Below are positions 33,119 to 45,065 of a stretch of 64,000 nt of DNA, piece after piece. Every line of letters begins with the position of its first letter. Within the stretch, counting starts at the first letter, position 1. The position numbers and the translations under genes are program-made. The notes under the pieces are model-generated. The model ran no database searches and was not told where the DNA came from. It saw only the letters and a list, made by a program, of their open reading frames with translations. Source of the DNA: Pyrenochaeta sp. MPI-SDFR-AT-0127 (lineage: Eukaryota > Ascomycota > Dothideomycetes > Pleosporales > Cucurbitariaceae); the NCBI GenBank assembly GCA_020747015.1, contig JAGTJM010000002.1:248001-312000 (forward strand). The letters run 5' to 3'.

Positions 33119-35177
33119 GCTGGTGTCAGATTCACTTCATGCTCACGAAGTTTCCCATTTCTCAACCTAGTCAGATCTTCATAAATCAGGAGCTTTGGCA
33201 TGCTTCCTAAGTATTCGTAGGCGGATCGTCCAATTTCACCAGTCATATCTTACGAGGCTTCGTTGCAAAATTGCTGCAAAAATGATCTGTGAACCCAGAG
33301 ACATAATCGCCCGTCTCCATAGATGGATCCTTGAAATATTTATACATGGGCACACCGCCTTGTCAAGAAGATATTTCTTTAGAGCAGACATTGTCTGATG
33401 CACGGTTTCTCAGTCCAAACTCCTCAGATCTATTGAGTGCATCTTGAGTGGGTCTTTATTGGATGTTTTTAATGTTTCACGATAATTGGGAAGTGCTCCA
33501 ATCGCCGCTGACGATTGTGAAAACTTCCGTAGGGCACGGCAAAGCGCCTCATAAAGCCCTCGAAACAGGCAATTAGCTTTTAGTGGCTGCCTGTAGAGAA
33601 GCTCTCTGCTTGAGGAAGCTCATTGTAGATGAGCTGTTTATTGTTCATATAGATATCCCTAAGATTTTGATGTGATTATTTTCCCAGCTTTATTCTCTTA
33701 ACGTCTCAAAGCTATCTCCATTGTGGAAATAGGTTGAACGCTAGAAAGCCTAGAATCAACTCTTTATAGTAGCATTATTTCCTAAATCACTGATCAAATC
33801 TTGGCTCTCGCAAATAACATAAAAATAACGCCTTAAAGCCTCTGTCGATGGGTCTTCAGAAAATGGATCACCCTCAATCGAAGTTACGATATAAAATTAG
33901 GGACATGTATACAGACAAGAAAGGAATACATACTCTTACCATAACTATATCGTATATTAGTATTGATCGTAGCTCATAGGAGTATTTGTCTCTTCGATTT
34001 TCTTCCTCGACATCTTTGTTGGTGACCGATTTCTTACTTATCAGGTCCAGCTCGTTGTATTACTGTGTTTTCAAATTTTGTGAAGCAAGATGGGCGAGTA
34101 CAAGGACGGGCGCTAAAACAGCAGAAAGCAACATTTTAAATATTTTCCAGCTTCTTGATGTGTGCAGGAACTATTAAACAGTGTCACGTTAATCGTCTTT
34201 AGGTGAGGGTAGGACATTGTTGGTGCTGTAGCTCACGATTACTGTGATAGTTATAGCACAACCAAAACACACAAAACTACTTCCAAAATACCGTTTTCAG
34301 CCACGAAAAACAGTGGATGGGACGAGTTAACTAGTCTTAATATCTTAGAGTCGTATGTGAAACATATCTAAGCGAAATGTAAAGATATAGTAGTGACCAC
34401 GCCTAGCAGCACGACATAAGAATCTTAGCGTCTGTAATTACTGCAATCGGTTCTTCACCTCCATTTAGATATACACCAAGCTGAGAATGAATGAGTTATA
34501 TGAACGCCATTTGCAAGATGGCGCGTTGTCGCGGTGATCCGATCGATGACCCGTTCTCGGCTCCGAATAACCTTTGCTTACCCTCACGATTCTAGTCGCC
34601 AGAAAAGAACGCCTTGCATATGTCCGAATCATGCGCAGATGTCTGGTTACCCGATAGAGCTATCGCAAATCTCCGCCAATCACTTGTCTTAGCAAGTTGC
34701 AGTTGTAGGACAAGCCACATCCTTCCAGAATTGATCCTACGTTTCACATCAGCGTCTTGAGGAAGTTCATCCTGGTGATATCAACCGCATGCAGTTTAGA
34801 GCATGCACGAAGTCCGGGGTACGACTTGCGGTGTGCTGATGTAAGGCCGACTTTGATTGGCTGACATAGTAAGCAAGTTGTAATGGTTATCCGTCGGTGT
34901 CTGACACCAGACAGACCGCTAGTCAGGTACTTGAGGATCTGTTACAGAAGGATTGTTGGATCGTGAGATATTGTGTTATAGAAAGAACGCATGAATCTTT
35001 TTCGATGCGCTTATATCGCTTCAGAGTTTTGAACAGAGTGGGCGCGAAACGGCGCATCTTTTGTTTGACGCCACACCGACAAGATATTCTCAACCATCCT
35101 GAATTTCAAGAGCAGTTTCAAATTACGTTCAGACAGTTGTTCTCCACTTGTGTAGGTTGTCTTGAAACGCAATCATC
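33119..35177. other. Gene-poor, AT-rich stretch, 2.1 kb
   Basis: Noticeably A/T-rich around 33.6–34.4 kb, with stops in all frames. I see no gene, RNA or clear terminal repeats. Confidence 0.45.
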
Positions 35178-35810
35178 ATGGCGCGCTTCCGCGTATGGCT
35201 ACGTGACCATGTTCTCAACCGCCTCCGCGACCCACAACGTAAAAACACTCGGCAACAGAACAGCTTCAGAAAAAGCATCATGATTTCAGCACCAATACCA
35301 CTGGGTTCTGTGACATTTGACGTGGTCACACCGAGCCCACCACTACCCGGTTCCTTATCGGCCCAGGATCTTACCGAACCACATCCATTAAGATACTCGC
35401 GGCGCATGAGCGCAGATTTTCAAATACCACAGTCCATTGCAATGATTATCGAAGATGAGGAGCCTTCAGACGATGAGTCGCGACCCCATACACCACCGCC
35501 AACGCTCCTTCCAGTCACTTCGCTGTACTCCGAACCCGCAACCATCACAGAATCGCCAACTCGCAGACCAACTAAAAATTTTAGCCGCCGTTTTTCCAGC
35601 AGGTTCAGCGCTTTCTCCTCTCACTCGATTAGTTCCAATGGATCCAATGAAGGAAGACGAATGAGTCAGATGAGTACGGTTAGTGCGATGAGTAAGGCGG
35701 AGTTCAGGGACGAATGGGAAGAGAATAGATTGAGTCGAAGGTGGAGTAACAGAATGAGTGGAGCACTTGAAAACCATACCAAAAATTATACCCCAATAGG
35801 TGTTATTTGA
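35178..35810 (+). CDS. Hypothetical Ser/Arg-rich protein
   Basis: Single exon, 210 residues from ATG 35178. I recognise no family. The N-terminus is basic (MARFRVWLRDHVLNRLRD). The middle is Pro-rich, with an acidic IIEDEEPSDDESRPHTPPP segment. The rest is Ser/Arg-rich with repeated RRFSSRFSAFSSHS-like and RRWSNRMSG stretches that look like phosphorylation sites. It appears disordered, without membrane segments. The codon-like composition and length support a real gene, but no homology is claimed. Confidence 0.5.
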   Translation: MARFRVWLRDHVLNRLRDPQRKNTRQQNSFRKSIMISAPIPLGSVTFDVVTPSPPLPGSLSAQDLTEPHPLRYSRRMSADFQIPQSIAMIIEDEEPSDDESRPHTPPPTLLPVTSLYSEPATITESPTRRPTKNFSRRFSSRFSAFSSHSISSNGSNEGRRMSQMSTVSAMSKAEFRDEWEENRLSRRWSNRMSGALENHTKNYTPIGVI

Positions 35811-37289
35811 GAGAATTATCGATGGAGTCAACCGTTATGGTGATCGGGTGCAGAGGAAGGTTGGAACGATGCGCTGTTAAAGGATGAACATATCACGTTG
35901 GACGCGCACTGTTGGAGAACTTCTGTCTCAATGCAATTGTCTCATCTTTCTTAAATTTCTAAGCAACAATATCATATGTCAACTGCAAACTCTTGGTCTG
36001 CACTCTGGCTGAGTCTATGAACTCATCTAAATCAGATGTTATCTTCTAGACTTTCGCTCGTTCTAGCGCTCGTTCTCTTCCGCATGATAGCTTTGGTAAT
36101 AAGACTATTGATATTCGCAACGCATGATGATGAATTAATATTTGAATACTACTTCGTGATGGACCCATATGAGCCATGCCAGCGTAAAAGTCCTGTCCAG
36201 ATATGGTAGTCCGTTGTATAACACGAGAAGAAGGGTCTTATAGTCCTTCCATAACATATACACCATTGCTGTAGGTGTTAGAGATTGCCGCCCATGCAGT
36301 CGTTTCGATAAACATCACCGTACATGCCGACGGATGTATCTAATGGAAACTAGCACAACAAGGACGATAATATGCCCCGTAAATGCGAGTCACAGCGCCA
36401 TGGTTCGAAGGCTCTGTGATACTATTTTCCGGAGATTTGAGTACTTTGGTGGGGTACATATGAAAATAGTCCATGTCACATGCGTGAGGTATCAGACGTG
36501 GATGGTGCCGTACACGCGCGTTCAAGCGAACGACAGTAACCTGAGATCCAATTATGAATGGTGGGGCATCTTAAAACATACAGTCTATCATAAAAGTGAT
36601 GAGAATCTCTGCTTGGGCCAAAGAAGATCACACCAGTCGGTTTTGCGTCGAAACGAAGAGATTAGCATCCAACGGGTCCGCCTTGCAAATATTGTTGTCT
36701 CGACGGCTCTAATGCATTCTTTGACGCTCTGATCTAGAGAAAAGCGTACATGCATGAAATTAGTAGCCTACACTGTCACAATATCAATCTGATGGACATC
36801 AAGCGTTGTTACAAAGGATGTGGAATGATGTGGGGCAAGAAATCTTGGCATGGTGGTACCACTTGACGTGTAACCTCACCTGGATCTTGAGAAGCGCAGA
36901 TGCACCTGCATTAACCTTACTTCCCCTTCTCCGCTACGCCGGAAGCGCTCTGTCATCTTCTGTCATCGCTCGAACAAAGAAAGCAGCCTCGAATTGTTGA
37001 ATTTCGAGCAGGTTGAAAACGTCTACACGAAGTAGGGCCGGTTCGACCGCGGAGATGGCATACACTGACAAATGGTTTTCGTTTAGTGGATGCTTCGGGC
37101 CAACCAACGAGGTCCGGAACCGAATGCGCATCCAGGAACGTCCGATTTATGACGACAAGTCTATTGTAAAAAAGCTGTAGCGGCATCCATGTTGCTTGTC
37201 CTATTAGTGCATGCTTGATTTCTGTAGTTATACCCTCGTGTTCTCTTCTACGAAACCAGCTGGTCAAGAACTGAAAGGCAGCGGCAACA
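35811..37289. other. Upstream region of nitrate reductase
   Basis: About 1.5 kb with short open frames of no recognisable family. One CGATAA near 36366 fits the GATA-factor core HGATAR, but isolated cores occur by chance. I did not see a NirA-type CTCCGHGG site. No gene is supported. Confidence 0.4.
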
Positions 37290-40200
37290 ATGCCACCAAC
37301 ACCATGGCGTGTACAGATCACCCGGCATCCAGGCTCAAGCCGTGAAGAAATCGAAGAGGAACCTGATTGGGAGGTGCAGCACAGACATGAACATAGGGTG
37401 GGCTACAAGAACCGAAACAACCGACGGCCTGGAATTACACACGGGAATGATGAACGACACGAGCATGACGAGCTTCGAAAAGCACGTGAAGACTACAAGA
37501 AGCTGGTAGAGAGATCGAAGAAAGGTGATCTAATTAATTTTCGCGATATCGTGCTGAATGAAAAAGACCTGCATCTGCGACATCCGGAGAATCGGAGCTT
37601 GGGATGGAGATTCGTGCTGCAGTGTACAGAGGATTGGATAAAGAACAAGCAGGAATGGCCAGCGAATCTGAGGAAGCGAGAGAAAGAAGAGGAAGAAAAG
37701 AAGCAGAAAGAGCGAGAGGAGAAGCATAAAGATGGCTCGGATGATGCTCAACCAAATGGAGGCAGTCAAGACGAAGAGAAGTGGAAACGAGACCAAGGCG
37801 AGAGTCACAAGCATCACGACGCATATGCCGATGGTTCCGATGATTCAGGATACTCTAGTGATGAAACTGAGAAACGCAAGTCTGAGTACGAGAGACTTCG
37901 GGAACGGTACACACCCCAGGAGATCACTTTGTTGAGAATGCTTCAGCATGAGAAAGAGTACATTCACAATCTCGAGCAGAATGATGGCAAGCGGAAGAGC
38001 CCACAAGGGCAAAATCGGAGCACTATCTCCATTGATGAAGCCGACCAATTCTCGCCTGACAACTGGTTGCCGCGATCTGCAGACCTGATTCGATTGACTG
38101 GAAAGCATCCTCTCAACGCCGAACCACAGCTCTCCCACCTTTATAATGCTGGACTTATCACACCAAATGATTTGCATTATGTCCGCAATCATGGAGCCGT
38201 GCCGAGACTACTCTGGGAGTTCCACGAGCTTGATATTGAGCACGGCAAGTTGATCTTGTCGATGAACCGCCTCAAGGAAGGGTTTGAAGCTATCAATATT
38301 CCTGTGGCACTTGCGTGCGATGGCAACCGCCGCAAGGAACTGAATATGATTAAGAAGTCAAAGGGATTCTCATGGGGAAGTGGAGCCGTCAGTTGCGCAT
38401 ATTGGAAGGGACCACTTCTAAAGGACGTCCTTCTAAGGGCGGGTATACCACACAGAATGCCAGAAGGCAAGCGATATTGGGTCAACTTCGAAGGTGCAGA
38501 TGAACCTAGCGAAGGCAAGTATGCAACCTGCCTGCCTTTTGACTACGTCATGGACGCGACGAACGATGTGATTTTAGCGTATGAGATGAATGACGTACCA
38601 TTGCCACCTGATCACGGATATCCAGTCCGCCTGGTAATCCCAGGATTCGTAGGAGGAAGATGTGTCAAGTGGCTCAAGCGCATCTGGATATCGGACAAGG
38701 AAAACGATTCGCATTACCACATCTGGGACAATCGTGTCCTGCCGGCGTTTGTGACCGAGAAAGACGGTGACTTTGCGGAAACACTGTTTTCGCACCCAGA
38801 TACGGCATGCAACGAACAAAACCTGAACTCGGTCATTGTAAAGCCTGCACAAGGGGAGAGATTATCATTGGCATCTTTAAGGAAGGGCCAAACGTATCGC
38901 ATCGAAGGTTTTGCCTACGACGGAGGTGGTCATGAAGTCCAACGAGTCGAAGTATCTCTCGATGATGGTCAGACGTGGCTCTACTGTATCCGCGAATTTC
39001 CAGAAGCTCCCATTCGTCACGGTAACAAATTCTGGACTTGGCTGCACTGGCATGTCGAGGTTGATATCACTCATCTCTTGCAAGCACACAGCATCACCGT
39101 GCGCTGCTTTAATGTTTTCAAAAATACACAGCCGAGGGATCCAAACTGGAACATTATGGGGATGATGAACAACTGCTGGTACATTGTAAAGTCTTCCATT
39201 GTTCAAGACGAAGATACCGGCATTCCCTCTATCTTTTTCCGACATCCTACAGAGCCAGGCACAGCAGACGGCGGCTGGATGAAGCCTAGTGTCGAAAATC
39301 AAATAGCGAGTGCCAAGCAAGATGCAGGAGCGCCACAGAAACAGTTCACTAGACAGGAGATCGAGAAGCACGATAAAGAAGACGATTGCTGGATAGTAGT
39401 TGATGGCAAGGTATACGATGCAACAAGTGTGCTAGCGTGGCATCCTGGTGGGAAAGCGGCGATATTGGGACATGCAGGCAAGGTGCATGCCGAGACTAGT
39501 AATGAATTTGAGAGCATTCATGATGGGTTTGCCTATCAAAAGCTGAAAGGTACATCCAAACTCAAACATGACTATCATTCAATTGACTTTGTGCTGACAA
39601 ATGAAATTATAGAATGCGTACTCGGCACCCTCACCGAGAAAGCGGCAGCTCTTGTGAAGAAGAATGCCGAAGCCGCTGCCAAAGAGAGATCCGAGTTGTC
39701 TCAAGGATCTGATAAGATCGTACTCCAGAAACATCGCTGGGTTCCGGTGAAGCTCGTTGACCGCAAGCCAATCTCCGATGACACGCGGGCATACACTTTT
39801 CAACTCCCCGACGACAAGCCAGATCTAGGCCTTGGTACATGTCAGCATGTCCAGCTAGGCTTCCATCTGCAAGACAAGATGCTAATCCGTTCGTACACGC
39901 CAACAAAACCACTACTTCCGGACTTGGTGAGCCAGAATTCCAACAATGTAGACCACAAAGGCGTGAGGGATGGCTCAGGCACCTTCGAGCTGACAGTAAA
40001 GACTTACTTCCCTAACGATGACCAACCTGGCGGTGCAATGTCTAATATTTTAGACTGCATGCCTATTGGAGAAGAGATCGAGATCCGCGGCCCCACCGGC
40101 GAGATCGTGTACAACGGTAACGGATCATTCACCATATCAGGCAAGGATTATGCATTCAACAAGATTAATCTTATCCTCGGCGGAAGCGGTATTACACCAG

Positions 40201-40550
40201 GCTATAGTCTCATCGCGCGTGCTCTCCTCTATTCCAAAGACAAGACAGAGATCCGCGTCGTCGATGCAAATAAAAGCGAGAAGGACATTCTCCTCAGAGA
40301 CGCCCTAGACGAGTTTGAGAAGAATAGTAAAGGCAGGTTACAGGTTACGCACGTTCTCAGCCACGCGAGTGAAGACTGGCAAGGTAAGAAGGGCCATGTC
40401 AACGCAGATATACTAAAAGAGGCTCTTTTTGAGCCTGGAGAAGGGACAGGCGTGTTCTTGTGTGGACCTCCAGCAATGATTCAGAAAGCCGCCCTGCCCG
40501 CACTTAAGGCTTGGGGGTTTAAAGAAGATGAGAACGTGTTTGGGTTTTAG
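37290..40550 (+). CDS. niaD: Nitrate reductase, NAD(P)H type, with long charged N-terminus
   Basis: Single exon, 1086 residues. It reduces nitrate to nitrite in the cytosol, passing electrons from FAD through heme to molybdenum. Residues 1–255 are hydrophilic, with a Lys/Glu block near 128–170. The molybdenum domain follows from about 256 (NWLPRSADLIRLTGKHPLN), with the Mo-ligand Cys 343 in LACDGNRRKELN. Then come the dimerisation domain, the cytochrome b5 domain (WIVVDGKVYDATSVLAWHPGG; second heme His in ESIHDGF), the FAD domain (LIRSYTPTKP) and the NAD(P)H domain (LILGGSGITPGYSLI, CGPPAMIQKA), ending VFGF. At over 1,000 residues it is longer than the roughly 870-residue Aspergillus enzyme because of the N-terminus. 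Asp follows the Mo Cys where Ala is common. The cofactor gene is in the same window. Confidence 0.96.
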   Translation: MPPTPWRVQITRHPGSSREEIEEEPDWEVQHRHEHRVGYKNRNNRRPGITHGNDERHEHDELRKAREDYKKLVERSKKGDLINFRDIVLNEKDLHLRHPENRSLGWRFVLQCTEDWIKNKQEWPANLRKREKEEEEKKQKEREEKHKDGSDDAQPNGGSQDEEKWKRDQGESHKHHDAYADGSDDSGYSSDETEKRKSEYERLRERYTPQEITLLRMLQHEKEYIHNLEQNDGKRKSPQGQNRSTISIDEADQFSPDNWLPRSADLIRLTGKHPLNAEPQLSHLYNAGLITPNDLHYVRNHGAVPRLLWEFHELDIEHGKLILSMNRLKEGFEAINIPVALACDGNRRKELNMIKKSKGFSWGSGAVSCAYWKGPLLKDVLLRAGIPHRMPEGKRYWVNFEGADEPSEGKYATCLPFDYVMDATNDVILAYEMNDVPLPPDHGYPVRLVIPGFVGGRCVKWLKRIWISDKENDSHYHIWDNRVLPAFVTEKDGDFAETLFSHPDTACNEQNLNSVIVKPAQGERLSLASLRKGQTYRIEGFAYDGGGHEVQRVEVSLDDGQTWLYCIREFPEAPIRHGNKFWTWLHWHVEVDITHLLQAHSITVRCFNVFKNTQPRDPNWNIMGMMNNCWYIVKSSIVQDEDTGIPSIFFRHPTEPGTADGGWMKPSVENQIASAKQDAGAPQKQFTRQEIEKHDKEDDCWIVVDGKVYDATSVLAWHPGGKAAILGHAGKVHAETSNEFESIHDGFAYQKLKGTSKLKHDYHSIDFVLTNEIIECVLGTLTEKAAALVKKNAEAAAKERSELSQGSDKIVLQKHRWVPVKLVDRKPISDDTRAYTFQLPDDKPDLGLGTCQHVQLGFHLQDKMLIRSYTPTKPLLPDLVSQNSNNVDHKGVRDGSGTFELTVKTYFPNDDQPGGAMSNILDCMPIGEEIEIRGPTGEIVYNGNGSFTISGKDYAFNKINLILGGSGITPGYSLIARALLYSKDKTEIRVVDANKSEKDILLRDALDEFEKNSKGRLQVTHVLSHASEDWQGKKGHVNADILKEALFEPGEGTGVFLCGPPAMIQKAALPALKAWGFKEDENVFGF

Positions 40551-40989
40551 GGAAGTTACATTGATGATAGAACGATGATAGGTGATTTGTTAGGGGCTGG
40601 TAAATATTCGTCTTTGTCGACTAGTGGTGTCTAAACGAGCTATGTGGTTCCCTTTGGTATCTATAGGTTCTTAGCCTTCACTAGGGATGACTCGCCAATT
40701 CATTTTCGCCAGAAATTCATGAGTTCGCGGTTGCGTTTGAGTGATTGATTTTTTTTATCAACCTCAGTGATAATTGTTTGTCTGATCTTATACATTGGCT
40801 CATGGCATGACTTGCCTTCGTAATATCGCCGGACGAAGCATCGGGCAGTCAGGATCGCGCGCAACTCGAAACCTCGACCAAGAGATGTAGTAAGCACCAC
40901 CAGACTCTCTTGATAGAGATATATACACTGTCTTCATCCATGCATGATCATATCTCCATCATCAGCATCGACATCACATCATTATCGCC
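40551..40989. other. Intergenic
   Basis: 3' flank of nitrate reductase and promoter of the PAP2 gene. I see nothing else. Confidence 0.4.
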
Positions 40990-42148
40990 ATGTCAACGGA
41001 CGCCAGTCGGCCGCCGACGTTGGACCGCTCACAACGCTCAATGCCTCACACTTCCATCAATCAAGATCCAGAGCTCGGCTCAGAGCAACCAACAACTTCT
41101 CCAGCAGAAGTACGACGTCGCCGCGATGTAATTGTTCCGGGCTTCCGCACACGACCACCATTCCGAATATGGCTTCGTCACCACTGGCTTGACATTGCAA
41201 CGCAATTGCTCTGCCTGCTTACTGCCTTCTTGATATACTCTTTCGCGCCGCTCGTCCTGCCACAGTATTTTCCTCTTTATCCAGGTATTGAACGCACCGA
41301 ATGGGGCCGAGCCTATGGCAAACCATACATGGCTGAGTACATCACAACGCTGGTCAGTGCAGTGGTGAGCTTCGCAGCACCAGCCGTCATTATGGGTGCC
41401 GTTTCGCTTTGGGGAACCAGAGAGTTTGAGGATGGGAATGCTGCTGTAAGTGTGACTATTACAGCTTTCCTTTCTTTATTCTTGTGTCAGCGATTATTAT
41501 ATGAGACCATGGAGAAATTTCACTAATACAGCTCAGCTGATCGGCCTTGGCTACGCCCTTGCAACAGGAACCCTTTTCCAATCCTTCATCAAGATATTTA
41601 TCGGTGGATTGCGCCCTCACTTCCTCTCCGTATGTGATCCATTAATTCCGCCCCCCATACCAGGGTTCGCGTCTCCGGGTCCTAGCAATCGGCTCTACTA
41701 CATGGCGAGCCAGGTGTGCACCGGCGATGCAAATAAGGTCAAAGAGGCGCAGATGAGTTTCCCGAGCGGCCATTCTTGTGCGGCATTTGCCGGTTTCGGG
41801 TTTCTGGGGCTCTGGTTGAACGCAAAGTTCAAGATATTTGGGAGTGGGCGGAGGAGTAAATTTCCGAACACCCCAAAGTCAGTAGAGAAGCAAGACACTG
41901 AAACTGGTGGCGGCAATGGTGGCAATCAGACCCAGGGCCGCATCCAGCAGTGGAAACTTGTCATGTTTGCCGCGCCATGGTGCATTGCGATACTACTCGC
42001 TGGTAGTAAGGTTAGGGATGAGTGGCATCACCCTATCGATGTTCTCTTCGGTGCCTTAGTAGGTACGGCGTTTGCGCACATGGCGTTCAGGATGGTGTAT
42101 CGGAGCGTCTATGATTGGAGAGATAACCACATTCCCATGGAGAGGTAG
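40990..42148 (+). CDS. PAP2-family lipid phosphate phosphatase
   Basis: Exons 40990..41445 and 41537..42148, 355 residues. The intron ends TTTCACTAATACAGCTCAG; the second AG is the one that keeps frame. It probably dephosphorylates phosphatidate, diacylglycerol pyrophosphate or related lipids in the vacuole or ER membrane, like yeast Dpp1/Lpp1. About six membrane helices are visible. Catalytic motifs are K171-x6-R178-P179 (KIFIGGLRP), PSGH at 228–231, and a third motif SKVRDEWHHPID. In the third motif the usual SR is SK, a conservative change at a phosphate-contacting position. A Gly/Asn/Gln-rich loop lies between motifs II and III. The N-terminal 60 residues are hydrophilic. Confidence 0.92.
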
Positions 42149-44120
42149 GATAGGCTGGACAAGGAAGTAGACTGTTGTCATTGGGCAATTTAACTAGGGC
42201 CCACTATTGAAGTCACCATGGGTTTTGGACTACCATGCATTCGTATTGAACAGGCTGTATCCTATCTTCAACTATTGAAATCTTATTTATCGTCTTATGC
42301 ATGATATCGTGGATTCACTACTATGGTACTTTGCTGCTTGATTAACTTTTCAAGAGAGTAGCGAGACACGCGGCCAGTAAACTTAAAGTTTCACTATGTT
42401 GAGGAATAGAAGGGATGGCAGACCCTACATCAGGTTTTAGTCGCATTTTAGCGAGCACTCATGCATGGAATCCCTACTACGAACGGTAATCTGTCGACAG
42501 CAAAACCACCAATCGGAATCTAAGCTCCAAAGGCTTCGCATGAGCTTGTTTGCTGCTGCTAATCACCCAAGCCGTTGAACACCTTCCATATCGAGTAACC
42601 TGTCCAATAATCTATGCACCTGCCGATCCTACATGCTATGAGCCGTGCCGCTCTTCCAGTCCTGACGTAATCTCCGTACACCCTTCGATTTCGCCTATCT
42701 GCTTGTCAGTTTCGACGAACCCATTGACCCCAAAACACCAATCACGACTACTCTTGTGTACAAAAGTTGCCTAGAGAAATAGTATGAGCCTCACAGGATT
42801 CAATCTGAAGTATGAGGATCGTGTATATATTCCCGTAAAGATCGAATGCTAGTCCCTGAAACTGCTTCACGTCACTGCAAGTGTTCGAAGACAGGATCTG
42901 TAAACCCCAGGCGCCGAAGAATATTGGGGTATGGGTACAACAGAGTTAGAGAACGCCTTTTGGAGGACCCAGGCGCAAGTCACTGGACACGTGAGTTTCT
43001 AGTTATCTTCGAGGGGTGCTTCAGACAAAATTGAAGGATTCATACTGTGAAATGTGGAGCATACACTCCTCACCCTGGGCGGTAGGATGCAAGTGAAACA
43101 AGTCTTTCTGGACAAGACGAGGTCCAAATTAGGGGATTGGCTAATATGCTCCGGTATCGCATTTGTCCGCGGTAAGGAAAATAATAACAAGCGGAGTGCT
43201 AGCCAGGGGGTGAGTGCGCACGAGCCTATCGGCTCTCAAATGTACCGAACACTAAAGCGTGCCATTCTCTCCGCCCCGCTCGCCCGTGGTGTGAATACGA
43301 CCATGTTCACGCCGGGTACCGATCGGGCGCACATGGGGTCAAGAGATTCAAGTATGCACCTGCAGTGGTCAGAAGGGTCGTTGCTTGCCACTTGATATCG
43401 GCGGCTGTCTATTCCCTCCACCTCATTTGCTCCACCGAGCACGCCTTATCTCTCCCAATCTTCAACCTGGATAACAACATTTCGGTAGAAGCTTGACATT
43501 CCTCTTACAGCTGTCACGGCCGCCGCGGCAATGCTTGGCAATGCTTGGGTTTGCCCAGTTTCGATACAGCCTTGTTACGGTGCCTGTCGATCTCGCACGC
43601 CACCTGACACCCAGGACAAAACACCGTGACCCCCCCAGAAGTCTTCGGTGCCTCCCGTCGCCAATCAATCCTTTCATCCTCCCAGCCTATCTCGCCGAGG
43701 TCAAATGACTAGCCATAACTAGTTAGCTACTGTCTTTGCCAATCGTAGACTTTGCCTCCTAACCCCCGGCTTCCCATAGCGCAAGAGTGCTTGTCGAGAC
43801 TGGGACCTCCTTAGTTCAGGAAAGCTCGCGCTGTGCAATAATGATACCAAGACTTCCAGAAGAGCAGGTAGAGCTTACTTTACTCCACACCCAGGATTCA
43901 CACACATCGTTTACTCTCGGGATGGCTATCTCGGGAAGGTCCAAATGCTGGATCCCAACTGCTCTTCAGTTTCTCCGGCTCGTTGCGAGGCGAGGGGGGG
44001 TCCTTGGGCACTGACTACTGACCGTGTGTGCTGAGTACAAAAGAGCATCGAGCTCCCATGGAAGATGGGTATCGATTTGCAGCTGTTCACCTCCCCTCGT
44101 TTACAACTCAAGCCTTCACC
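42149..44120. other. Intergenic, 2.0 kb
   Basis: Between the PAP2 and M43 genes. A CT-rich stretch near 43.4–43.7 kb contains short open frames without any recognisable family. I see no gene. Confidence 0.45.
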
Positions 44121-45065
44121 ATGCAGCTCAAGGCACTTCTCTTTACCGCGCTCGCCGCCACTGGCGTCATCGCTCAGCGGTCCTGCGGTACCCCCAAGCC
44201 CACAGAGGAGCAAGTCCAAATCGCCCAAAACCTTCAGATCCTTGAATCTGAGGCAGCCCTTTCGGGAAAGTCTGCACGTCTCGCTCCCATCAGCATCAAC
44301 GTGTACTGGCACGTGACTGCTACGTCGACCTCCGTAAGCGGCGGATATCTGACCCAAGCCACTTTGGACCGCCAGCTTGCCGTCCTGAACACTGCTTTTG
44401 CCCCGCATGACATCTCCTTCGTCCAGGCGGGCGTCGACTGGACCGTCAACTCGCAGTACGCGAACGACCAGGCCGAGCTGGCCATGAAGAGGGCTCTCCG
44501 CAAGGGAACATATGCTGACTTGAACGTCTACTTTGTCCCGGGAACGCAATACCTCGGATATGCCTATTTCCCCCAGGCCGTTACTTCCGGATCTACTGCT
44601 TTCTACCGTGATGGTGTCGTCATTCGCTCTTCTACCGTTCCCGGAGGCAGCCAAGCCAAGTACAACTTGGGACACACCGCCACCCACGAGATTGGTCACT
44701 GGTTGGGCTGTAAGTCTTGCACATTGTTCCTGACACCTACGTTCCACTGCTAACTCTTCATGTGTAGTGTACCACACTTTCCAGGGCGGCTGCACCGGCA
44801 GCGGTGACTTTGTTAGCGACACCCCTGCTGAGGCCTCTGAGTCTTATAACTGCGCTACTACCCGCGACTCTTGCCCCAACGACCCAGGTCTAGACCCTGT
44901 CAGGAACTACATGGACTACTCCGATGAGTAAGTTTCCCCCATGAAACAAAAACCCCTGTATCTTCAGACGCTAACATCCATGGCAGCTCCTGCTTCACCG
45001 GTTTCACCGACGGCCAAGAGGCCCGCATCAACAGCTACTGGACCCAGTACCGCGCTGGCAAATAG
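44121..45065 (+). CDS. Secreted M43 (pappalysin-like) metalloprotease
   Basis: Exons 44121..44709, 44768..44927 and 44987..45065, 275 residues. The signal peptide is about 18 residues (MQLKALLFTALAATGVIA). The zinc site is HEIGHWLGLYH (His 189, 193, 199; Glu 190); intron 1 falls inside it, within the Leu codon. The Met-turn is NYMDYSDDSC. Paired cysteines after the zinc site fit the disulfides of this family, which includes fungal Mep1-type proteases. It is a single-domain enzyme of normal family length, cleaving extracellular proteins. Intron 1 has CACTGCTAACTC as branch site and intron 2 has ACGCTAACATCC. Both phases check. Confidence 0.95.

Noticed and set aside
36334..36732. 132-codon plus-strand frame upstream of nitrate reductase
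   Set aside because: No domain, unusual composition, and begins without a good start context.
36721..37289. Possible AreA/NirA sites at nitrate reductase
   Set aside because: I could not find a NirA-type site, and single GATA cores are too common to call.
43926..44822. 298-codon minus-strand open frame
   Set aside because: Lies opposite the M43 protease exon, has no family features, and its frame follows from the codon bias of the opposite strand.
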